From Asterias rubens (Eukaryota > Echinodermata > Asteroidea > Forcipulatida > Asteriidae): 64,000 bases of DNA. The notes beneath the pieces were generated by a model. It searched no databases. It was not told where the DNA came from and saw only the letters and a list, made by a program, of their open reading frames with translations. Within the stretch, counting starts at the first letter, position 1; each line of letters starts with the position of its first letter. The DNA lies in the NCBI RefSeq assembly GCF_902459465.1, contig NC_047075.1:11153119-11217118 (forward strand). The letters run 5' to 3'. Of this stretch, positions 55,920 through 64,000 are shown piece by piece. The position numbers were made by a program, and so were the translations under genes.

Positions 55920-56410
55920 ATTTCGATTTTGGACCCCAGTTAAAATCAAGAGACGAAGCCTTGCGTCGTGCGAATTGGTTGTTCAGACTGTCCGTGAGTG
56001 TTTGTGGTTTCCATATTGTTTGCTTACTGCCGAGCCACACCCCCTGCCTTCAGCAGTTATATTGGCTCCCGATCAAAGAGAGAATAACTTGCAAAGTTGT
56101 AGTTACTGTGTTTAAGTGTCTTTTTAGGAACAGCACCAGGCTACCGCCACACTCAAGCTTGCGATCAGCTTCCGACACCACACGCCTAACCGAACATTTA
56201 ACCATCAGAACACCTTTATTGCTCCGCGAATATGGAACAACTTCCAGTGTAAATCTTTGCCATTGTTCAAAAAATATCCCAAAACTCAATTGTATCAGAT
56301 GTATTTGTTGTATTTATAGCTCCATTGGTCTTGCTCTTTTCAGTGCTTTGAGCTTTATGTAAAAGCGCTTTATAAATATGTTAGTTGTCTGTATGTATTT
56401 ATGTATGAAT
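55920..56410 (+). pseudogene. LINE C-terminal fragment with 3' end
   Basis: The frame 55961-56362 contains LQQLYWLPIKERITCKVVVT and VFKCLFRNS. This is the familiar L..LHWLPV..RI.YKL....YKCL motif found after the reverse transcriptase of CR1/L2-like LINEs. The frame then degrades. The end AAGCGCTTTATAAATATG followed by TGTATGTATTTATGTATG looks like the typical LINE 3' end with a short-repeat tail. It is a 5'-truncated dead copy, about 490 bases. Confidence 0.7.
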
Positions 56411-56444
56411 GAATCTAAACCCGACATACAGGAGCATCTTCCGC

Positions 56445-56819
56445 TTAAAGGCAGTGGATACTTATTGTCAAAGACTAGCCTTCACAGTTAGTGTATCTCA
56501 ACATATGCACATAATAACAACCCTGTGAAAATTTGAGCTCCATCGGCCATCAGAGTTGCGAGATAATGATGGGAACAAAACCTTCTCACACAAAGTTTTG
56601 TGCGTTTATAGGGTTGATTTCGAGACCACAAGTTCTAAATATTAGGTCTCGAAATCAAATTCGTAGAAACTCACTTCTTTCTCGAAAACTATGCAGTTCA
56701 GAGGGAGCCGTTTCTCACAATGTTTTATACTATCAAACTATCCCTAGTACTCGTCACCAATAAAGGTTTTATGCTATTAATTATTTCGAGTAATTACCAA
56801 CAGTGTTCACTGCCTTTAA
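56445..56819 (-). mobile_element. MITE family 1, full-length copy
   Basis: Starts TTAAAGGCAGTGGATACTTA and ends CAGTGTTCACTGCCTTTAA, with all landmarks in reverse order. The plus-strand 76-codon frame is an element translation. Confidence 0.9.
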
Positions 56820-56970
56820 CGGTTCTTTCAAAGGAAACACAATATTATCTTTAGACATCTCTGAGGTAGCATTTCCATTTGAGTAAAGTTTGTAAAGCCC
56901 TTTCATATGATTACATTGTCAAATTAATAGCTGATGTGGTTGAGGACTGTTATTATTTTTTGTTTTGTTT

Positions 56971-57252
56971 TTAATATTGACGAATGTGGAACAGACCATT
57001 TAACGATGGTGAAGTGTATGCTGTTTTACGCCTTTTTGTGTTTAACATTGACGAATGTGGAAGAGACTATTTAACGATGGTGAAGTGTATGTTGCATTAC
57101 GCCTTTTAGTTTTTAATTAAATACTTACGAATGTGGTAGAGACTATCTACCCGAAGGAGAATGTATGTTGCATTACGCCTTTTAGGTTTAAATATTGACG
57201 AATGTGGAAGAGACTATCTAACCGAATGAGAAGTGTAAGTTGCATTACGCCT
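56971..57252 (+). repeat. ~70-77-bp tandem repeat, four copies
   Basis: Units contain TTGACGAATGTGGAAGAGAC, TATTTAACGATGGTGAAGTG and TATGTTGCATTACGCCTTTT. Landmark ACGAATGTGG falls at about 56980, 57051, 57128 and 57198. Confidence 0.9.
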
Positions 57253-57302
57253 TGAACACAGGCTATACACGAAGTTTCATAACGCACTGAATTGTGACTC
57301 TG

Positions 57303-57645
57303 TACTGCAACACGTTTCCTTGGTTCGGCCGAGTTGGTCTTTAAAAAGTGTTTGAAACCGTTTGTATAAAGATAAATATCAAGAGCAACATGTAATGATC
57401 CACAAAAAGTATCACTCGAACTTGGGTGGTTTTCATTTTACCGCGTCGACTCGGTCGGCCATTTATGAGAATCAAATTCCCATAAATGGCCGACCGTGTT
57501 AGTTCGAAAAGTAAAAGGCAAACCACGCAATTTCGAGGCACATGTGGATCATTGTTTTGTACTTTTAGAATAATATATGCATTTTATAACAAACGGTTAC
57601 GAACGCATTTTTAAGACCAACTCGACCGATCCAAGGCAATTGATA
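57303..57645. mobile_element. MITE family 2, near-complete foldback copy
   Basis: The left arm GCCGAGTTGGTCTTTAAAAA, GTAATGATCCACA, TCGGTCGGCCATTTATGAGA is mirrored by CCCATAAATGGCCGACCG, TGTGGATCATTG and TTTTTAAGACCAACTCGACC. The turn is at AATCAAATTCCC. The two extreme ends are slightly degraded. Confidence 0.85.
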
Positions 57646-57653
57646 TTCCGTCA

Positions 57654-58030
57654 TTTTAAAAGGGTCTACGTACTTGTTCCGTAAAAAAAAAAAATGTCTA
57701 CAGATTTTTGTTAAACTTACACAGTTTGAAGATAATGACAGTAGAAAGCTTCACTGTAAATATTACTTGCTGAGGTGCTGTGTTTTTTGAGAAATGAGTA
57801 ATATGTAAGGAACATAATTTTGGTCTCAGTGATCATGAGACGAACATTATTGTAGCTTGTACAAACGTATTTTCATGATATGGTTTACCTCATTTCTTAC
57901 AAACTACAGCACCTCAGCGTGTAAAATTTTCAGGGAAGCTTTCTACTATGAATGTCCTCAAACGGTGTAAGTTTAATGTAAATCTGTGGACATTGTCATT
58001 TGTGTTACAAAAAGTACCCAAATCCTTCCA
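57654..58030. mobile_element. MITE family 3 copy
   Basis: Follows the family 2 copy directly. The left arm has GTTTGAAGATAATGACAGTA, GAAAGCTTC and TTGCTGAGGTGCTGTG. The centre is ATGAGACG. The right arm has AAACTACAGCACCTCAGC, GGGAAGCTTTCTACTATGAA and ACAAAAAGTACCCAAATCCT. It lies in the intron downstream of the Ig exon at 58102, and a long minus-strand open frame runs from that exon into it by chance. Confidence 0.85.
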
Positions 58031-58101
58031 GTAAAATGTCCAGTGATGTACAATACATGTTGACATCATGTACACATTATGTTGAATGTTAATTGACTCA
58101 C

Positions 58102-58458
58102 CAGTCACTATCAAGGTAGTAGTGTCATCACCACTCTTCCTTTGGGCACCTTTATCAAAAACCACTTCGCAGCTGAACACTGCGTTGTTTTGAGACCTAT
58201 CCAGAGAAGCAATGGTGAAATAACTCTCGCTGCAGGTCCTCGTTATGGTACAGTCACCTGACGATGCACAGAAGTCTGCGTAGTCTGGAGTTGCTGCACC
58301 ATTAGAGTAGTCTGCTACTAGGACCCCATCTTTTTTCCACTCCAGGTTAAAAAAGTCGAACGTTGCATCGTTTACACAAAAATTGCACCTCAGTGTTGCT
58401 GTATGTATTACAGGATCATCGTGATACGACGGCTCCATGCTTACCGTCACTGGTGGAC
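58102..58458 (-). CDS. Immunoglobulin-domain exon (phase 1-1), downstream of a pair
   Basis: Bounded by acceptor TTTCGTTAG and donor ACTG|GTGAGT, the exon is 357 bases and symmetric in phase 1, typical of one Ig domain per exon. It encodes PPVTVSMEP, ATLRCNFC, FNLEWKKDGVLV, CTITRTCSESYFTIASLD and AVFSCEVVF. These give the Ig core cysteine (RC), the WKKDG tryptophan, the SYFTI strand and the second cysteine (FSC). Extra cysteines (NFC, DFC, DC, TC) could form additional disulfides. The neighbouring exon at 59089-59454 is a close paralogue. The gene must be a secreted or surface Ig-superfamily protein; no signal-peptide, membrane or cytoplasmic exon was recognised. Its ORF beyond the donor is intron and MITE. 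Confidence 0.85.
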
Positions 58459-59088
58459 CTAACGAAACATTTAACAATAATCAAGGATATTAAGACAAAG
58501 ATTAAGAATTAAAAGACCAACAAAGAGTATTACGGTCAAAACATGACATTTGTCTGCCCCGTGTATAAGAAGAAGACATACTGGTAAAGGCAAAGACAGC
58601 AAAAGACAACACACATAACAGAACGAATATACAGATATAAACGAGTAAGGGCTTGCAACTTAAACATATAGAAAGCAACCTTATTTATCTCGACCATGTA
58701 CTATAGGTTTGTGTCTGTGTAACAAATGTTACTACTACGACGGTGCGTCTAAAGAGGTACAGTTTGAACGAGGTGTTATTGGGGATTGGGGTGAGTAAAA
58801 TGAAATGAATAAGAACTAGAAAACAAATAAACAGATAAAGCCCGTTCATATGAACAAGTTGTCAAAATAGCGAACATTTTACGATTATGTACATCCCTCC
58901 AGCCAAAGATAAGCATTATCATGAAGACGAGCAGATTATACTGCTCGAAACGTCGAGACCAAACCGGCTCTTTTCAGAGCTAGCACTCTCTAGATTATAC
59001 ACTTGGTTGTACCCGCAAGTTTATTGTTCATACCCATGTAGAGTTACTCTCACAAACTGTAAACAATGTAGAACGTAAACTTACTCAC
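58459..59088. other. Intron between the two Ig exons
   Basis: A 630-base intron (minus strand, GTGAGT ... TTTCGTTAG). It contains a 63-codon plus-strand frame (58887-59078) without features. Confidence 0.75.
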
Positions 59089-59454
59089 CATTGACTACCA
59101 ACGTTGTGGTGGCTTTAGCACCATTCCTGGTATAACCGTTAGCAAAGCTCACGTGGCAGCTGTACGATGCGTTGTTTTCAGTCATACCCACAGTTGAAAT
59201 GGTGAAATAACTCTCACTGTCGGTTCTCGTTATAGTACAGTTACCCGACGATTGGCAGTAGTTTGCGTAATCTGGATCTACTGCACGATTATAGAAGTTT
59301 GCTAATAGGACGCCATCTTGCCTCCACTGGAGGCTGAAAAAGTAGTACGTTGAATCAGAATAGCTGAAACTACACATCAGTGTTGCTGAGTTTGTTGCAG
59401 CATCACTGCAGTGCAAAGGCTTCATGCTCACCGTAACAAGATTCTTGAACTCAA
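59089..59454 (-). CDS. Immunoglobulin-domain exon (phase 1-1), upstream of a pair
   Basis: Bounded by acceptor TTTGTCTTTTTAG and donor CAATG|GTGAGT, 366 bases, symmetric phase 1. It encodes LVTVSMKPLHC, ATLMCSFSYSD, FSLQWRQDGVLLANF, NCTITRTDSESYFTISTVG and ASYSCHVSF. These are the standard Ig cysteine-tryptophan-cysteine core, with the same unusual Y/DFCxSSG(D/N)CTITRT insert as the downstream exon. That shared insert shows the two exons arose by duplication and marks an Ig subtype in which an additional disulfide across the insert is likely. There are N-glycosylation sequons (NCT, NAS). The upstream open frame past the acceptor is intron. Confidence 0.85.
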
Positions 59455-59929
59455 CTAAAAAGACAAAAGAATTATGTCCACTCTGTAACATAAGGATAGT
59501 ACAAAAATCGAGATAGAAAAATATAAACAAGAGTGGGCTTGTAAAAAAAAAAAAAATGAAAGGTATCAAAATTTTCTCAACCATCTTTTGTAGGTGTTTC
59601 CATTCATGTTCAAACGAGCAGCCAATTTAACCTCTTTGTTAGTTTACTTATCTCAGGAAATTGAATACTACGGAAAAGGACAACTCTCTTTCGTTGTTTG
59701 GCTGGCAGGGTGCGCGTGCGCAGTTAACGATCTGGGACCGCATGTGTAGAGGCATGGCACCCGGGGCTAGCGTGTAGAGGGCAGTAACGAGTCAGGTGTG
59801 TGTAGCGGAAGACCTCCAAACAGGAGGTGCTGTGTAAATAATTCGTGGATGGAGCGGGAGAGATCGTAAGTTAAGTTATCTGTACAAAGTGTATGTATTT
59901 GTTTGTTCATTATTGCATATTGTGTTTAT
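59455..59929. other. Intron upstream of the Ig exons (minus strand)
   Basis: No further Ig exon or signal-peptide exon was recognised between here and the window end, so the 5' part of the gene is either missed or beyond 64 kb. Confidence 0.4.
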
Positions 59930-60055
59930 CTTTGCATTTTGTGTGATAGGCCAGGGGTCTTATATCCGAGTTCATTCTTGCATTTTATGTGAAAGGCCAG
60001 GGGTCTTATGCCAGTTTATCTTTGTATTTTGATGTGATAGGCCAGGGGTCTACGG
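59930..60055 (+). repeat. ~46-bp tandem repeat, three copies
   Basis: Units TTTGCATTTTGTGTGATAGG plus CCAGGGGTCTTAT start at about 59931, 59977 and 60022. Confidence 0.9.
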
Positions 60056-60114
60056 AATTGTTATTGTATAAGTTGTTGAGTATTTATGGGTGTATTTTCA
60101 TGTAATTGTCTTTA

Positions 60115-60418
60115 TGTGACACGCTAGTTGAGTGTAACGTTTCCGGTCGCAAATGCTTTGGCTTTTGACCAGGTAAAGAACACCTTCTAGTAGTGTAAGA
60201 ATTAAGTTAGGCTGTGATTGTGTATATGTGACACGCTAGTGGAGTGTATAGTTTCCAGCCACAAACGTTTTGGCTTGTGACAAGGTAAAGAACACCTTCT
60301 AGTAGTCGAAGAATTAAGTTAGGCTGTGATTGTGTTTATGTGACACGCTAGTGGAGTGTATAGTTTCCGGCCACAGACGTTTTGGCTTGTGACAAGGTAA
60401 AGAACACCTTCTAGTTTA
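60115..60418 (+). repeat. 112-bp tandem repeat, 2.7 copies
   Basis: Copies begin TGTGACACGCTAGTGGAGTG at 60115, 60227 and 60339, exactly 112 bases apart. They include TTTTGGCTTGTGACAAGGTA and AAGAACACCTTCTAGTAG. The last copy breaks off at CTTCTAGTTT, where the left arm of the foldback structure begins. Confidence 0.95.
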
Positions 60419-60419
60419 T

Positions 60420-61480
60420 GGGCGGCCAAAAGGGCCAACAGCTAAATAAAATAAAAACTAACTATATTTTTGAAAATTAACATAAAACAAAAATTTCCAA
60501 GAACAATTACAAATATTAAAGATACAAAATAAAACAAATGATATATTAACAAAATGTATGTGTTGATCGTAAACACAGAGCATCAAAGGTTTAAAATGAA
60601 TAACATAACAAAAAAACAGTATACTGTAAATTTAAACTAAAGAAAAAGGGAAAAAGTAAAGAATTAGTCAAAACTGGAAATATTGATCCATTAGAAAAAA
60701 TTACACTAAATGAAAACAAAAGTTAACAATAAAAAACATGTTTATCCCTTAAAATAATCCATTGGAAAGAAAATTACACCAAATTTAAAACAAGGTAATA
60801 ATTTAAAAAAAATGTTGTCCCTTAAAAATACATACACGAAATGTTTTTAAACTAACAATAAAAAAAAAACCAATAAAAATAGAATCCAATAAAATATTCC
60901 ATTAGAAAAAAAAAAAAAACACTAAATAAAAAAAAAATGTTTTTCCCTTAAAATTATATACACGAAATGTTTTTAAATTGAACAATTAAAAAAAAACCTA
61001 TCCAATAAAATAATCCATTAGAAACAAAAACCACTAACTAAAAAACATTAAAAAAAATAAAAAGGTTTGTCCCTTAAAAGTAATTACACGAAATGTTTTA
61101 AAATTAACATTAAAAAAAAAATATCCTTAAAAAAATTACAATAATTTTTTTAAATTAATTCCACCTGAAAACCAACAACGTCAACTAAAATGCACAAGCT
61201 ACGTTACAAAATTTAAATAAACATTGAGGGCGTCACACTAAAGACAAATTTTGTAAAGGACAAATTTTGTAAAGGACAAATTGTGTATAGGACAAATTTC
61301 AGAATCAACGAACAACAGTTTTTTTACGAACTGACCATAAATGAACATAGAGGGCGCGTATAATGGCGAGTCGCGAATTTATTTCTCAGTGGTAAGGCCA
61401 AGATTTCCCATTGGCTGCAAGACAGCATCTTCATCGTACATCACTTCTCGCCGGGCCAGTGTTCCCCTATTATTAAAGCT
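60420..61480 (+). mobile_element. Left arm of a large foldback element
   Basis: From GGCCAAAAGGGCCAA at 60426 this A-rich ~1.06-kb segment is the inverted counterpart of 63083-64000. Matching blocks include TAAAAACTAACTATATTTTT, GTGTTGATCGTAAACACAGA, CAAAACTGGAAATATT, ATGAACATAGAGGGCGCG and CCAGTGTTCCCCTATTATTA (inner end). It contains an internal ~125-base repeat marked by TGTCCCTTAAAA and ACACGAAATGTTTT near 60817, 60940 and 61066. No coding capacity. Confidence 0.85.
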
Positions 61481-63082
61481 ATTATCATATAATTAGAATA
61501 GCTGTATGGGTTGAAACATGTGATTTCATGAAGCCATAATAATAAAAAACAATTTTATTTCACAGTTGACCGCCCCGCCTGTGCTTGCAGTGCATGGGTC
61601 CATGCATGATGGGTTCATGTACATGTACATGTACAGTCCATGCATGGTGGCGATCATTGATAAAAACCTGTGCTTTCATGGCTGATCATGTGTGTGATAT
61701 GGACCTGCAAAAAAAAAAAAATGTCCCATGATGTATATTTATTGACCAATAAATGGGGGTTTTCATGTACACATCAGAGCATTGGAGCCCGCCCCTAATT
61801 CCATGGCTCTGTGTACAGTGCGTATCGACGCTTGCGGAAGCAGGGAATTCTGCGATATGTCAAGCGTGTATTCACAAGATAGCGGGGAATTTCGGCTCTT
61901 GCGCATTCGTACTCTACGCTAGCAGCTCCTCACCGTAAGCAAATAATCAACACTTTGGAAAGCAGGAAATTCTTTGCTTACGTCAACATTTTCACAGGTT
62001 AGCGGGGGATTTTGTTGTGCCCGTGCGCACTTCACGAATTCGATCGCGACTACTTTCATAGTACGTAGTATTAGTCGCACGACTAACCATGTGGGTTGAA
62101 TACCAATAGTCGCGACTCGACTAAGCAATCAAAATCCGCAATTTCCCATGAGTTGTTCCAAAAGATATGGTTAAGACTACGTTCCAAAAGATATTATGTA
62201 TTATGGTGTTGTGATAATACTTACGAAGGACTTGTACAAGTCTACACTCATGCTTTTAATCTTATGCTAGTAAGCCCATTGTATGTCACACAACCAGATC
62301 TACAGTTGTTCAATAAACCATTGTGTTTCAAATTATAACAGAAAAGTCTCCAACCTTATAACCATGGTTGTTCCTTGGCTACGCAGCTACTCAGATACGC
62401 TTACGTTCCAAGATACGCTTACTTTCCTTCAAGTTACGCTATACTATCAAAACGTTATACATTTTCAAGCCCGAGTCAAGCTACGCTTACGTTCCAAAAT
62501 ACGCAGCTACGTTTCTGTTCCAAGATACCCAGCTATGCTTACGTTCCAAAATATGCTTACATTCCAAAAGATATGGTTACGTTCCAAGCTACGCAGCTAC
62601 GCTTTACAAGCTACGCAGCTACACTTTAAATTTCAAGACACGTTTAGGTTCCAAGTCTCTTTCAATCCCTAGTCGATAGGCTCACGTTTCAAGATCTGTA
62701 GCATCACTTACGTTTAAAAAACCAAGGATGCTTTCGAATCCCTCAAGATTCCCTTCCCCCAAGATTAAAAAATGTTTCACTGTGAATGCTAAAAGGGCCC
62801 ACCAGTTTCATTTGTTTAGCAAATCATACTGCTAACAACATTTCTTCACTATCACAACATTTAGTCGGGCACCAGCCAAAAGTCCAAAATTTTAACTGGT
62901 TTTCAGAGCAGACTGTATCACTGATTTTATTTTATGTTCATGTCATCCCTGATCGTAAGCCACCAGAGTAGGCCAGCTTTCATATGAATCCTACCTCCAT
63001 GGATACACACGTACAATAGTTTTTAACTTTTAAGTCGTCTTGCAATTGCATGGCCAGCATCTGAGACCATAGAGCAAATTAT
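61481..63082. mobile_element. Central segment of the foldback element
   Basis: A 1.6-kb spacer between the arms. It holds CTTACG...AGCGGGG motifs (61860-62010) and TAGTCGCGACT motifs (62040-62130) related to those at 4-5.7 kb, and the minisatellite at 62380-62730. No credible protein-coding frame: the overlapping 84-129-codon plus-strand frames come from the minisatellite. Confidence 0.6.
62150..62730 (+). repeat. Degenerate ~18-20-bp minisatellite
   Basis: Many imperfect copies of TACGTTCCAAGATACGC and AGCTACGCAGCTACG, dense from about 62375 to 62650. Because the unit is often free of stops in three frames, it produces three overlapping open frames. Confidence 0.85.
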
Positions 63083-64000
63083 AGCTTTAATAATAGGGGA
63101 ACACTGGACCGGCGAGAACTGATGTACGATTAAGATGCTGTCTTTCAGCCAATTGGAACATATTGGCCTTAACCTTAAAAACAACCGGGAAAATAAATTC
63201 GCGAGTCGCCATTATACGCGCCCTCTATGTTCATTTATGGTCAGTTCGTAAAAACTTGTGTTCGTTGATTCTGAAATTTTTCCTTAACACAGTTTGTCCT
63301 TTACAAAATTTGTCCTTTACAAAATATTTGTCTTTAGTTTGACGCCCTCAATGTTTGTTTAAATTTGTCAACGTAGCTTGTGCATTTTAGTTTACGTTGT
63401 TGGTTTTTAGGTAAGAATTAATTTTAATAAATTAAGTATTTTTTGTTTAACGGATAGTTTTGTTATTGTTAATTTTAAAAACATTTCGTGTACTTATTTT
63501 TAAGGGACAAACATTTTGTTATTATAATTTGTTTTTGTTTTTTTAGTGTATTTTTTCTCTAATGAATTATTTTATTGGATAGTTTTGTTTTTATTGTTAA
63601 TTTATACACATTTCGTGTATGTATTTTTTGGGACAAACATTTTTTAATTAGTGTGTTTTTTTTTCTAATGGATTATGTTAAGGGATAAACATTTTGTATT
63701 GTTAATTTTGTTTTCATTTAGTGTAAATTTTTCTAATGGATTAATATTTCCAGTTTTGATTAATTCTTCAGCTTTTCCCTTTAGTCTAAATGTACAGTAT
63801 ACTGTGTGTTTTTTTTTAAATGATATTCATTATAACTTTTTGGTGCTCTGTGTTTACGATCAACACATATATTTCGTTAATGTATTATTCGTTTTATTTG
63901 TTGTCTTTAATTATTTGTAATTGTTCTTTGATTTTCGTTTTTTACGTTAGTTTTCAAAAATATAGTTAGTTTTTATTTTATTTAGCTTTGGCCCTTTTGG
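63083..64000 (-). mobile_element. Right arm of a large foldback element (runs off the window)
   Basis: Inverted copy of 60420-61480: AATAATAGGGGAACACTGG (inner end), CGCGCCCTCTATGTTCATTT, TAACTATATTTTTG reversed near 63957, and TTTGGCCCTTTTGG as the last bases. It pairs with the left arm almost to its outer end, so the true terminus is at or just past 64000. The 81-codon frame at 63675-63920 is AT-rich noise. Confidence 0.85.

Noticed and set aside
57914..58101. C-terminal extension of the Ig-domain open frame
   Set aside because: A strong GTGAGT donor ends the Ig exon at 58102; the rest is intron and MITE family 3 sequence.
62283..62679. Three overlapping plus-strand open frames of 84-129 codons
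   Set aside because: All three frames are open because the short minisatellite unit lacks stops; composition is repetitive (YAYVP/LRSK-like).

Overview
This is a AT-rich animal (metazoan) genomic window with intron-containing genes, low gene density and very many dispersed repeats. The protein families present (secreted fibrinogen-related proteins with a PAN/apple-like N-terminus, a discoidin domain protein, tandem Ig exons, non-LTR retrotransposons) and the style of the short foldback repeats point to a marine invertebrate deuterostome. An echinoderm, probably a sea star, is my best guess. That guess rests on remembered repeat and protein styles, not on a search.

Layout. 0-1 kb: a first coding exon that looks like a monocarboxylate-transporter (SLC16) protein. 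1.35-10.2 kb: a block of ~1.55 kb repeat units, some head to tail, each carrying an internal tandem array with CCGGAAGT inverted repeats; it also holds an unrelated ~135-bp array and a hairpin minisatellite. 10-16 kb: short repeats, foldback elements and a candidate signal-peptide exon. 16.2-23.3 kb: a stretch bounded by inverted, similar ends with subterminal repeats, split by a ~2.9-kb non-LTR retrotransposon. 24.1-27.1 kb, minus strand: a decayed DDE-type transposase-like gene next to an intact chromo-like ORF. 27.9-36 kb: tandem repeats, MITEs, and a discoidin (F5/8 type C) gene whose exons join in phase. 36-41.7 kb: microsatellites, MITEs and a diverged tandem repeat. 41.7-48.4 kb: two convergent intronless fibrinogen-related genes, both disrupted. 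48.8-58 kb: MITEs, SINE and LINE fragments. 58.1-59.5 kb, minus strand: two symmetric phase 1-1 Ig exons. 59.9-64 kb: minisatellites, then a ~3.6-kb foldback structure with ~1-kb arms whose right arm reaches the window end.

There are no operons. The host-type genes are mostly secreted or surface proteins (discoidin, fibrinogen-related, Ig) of the kinds used in recognition and adhesion. Three foldback MITE families sharing TTAAAGG...CCTTTAA ends (about 14 copies or pieces of the commonest) account for much of the space between genes. Exon boundaries were set by eye from splice-site consensus, reading phase and domain conservation.
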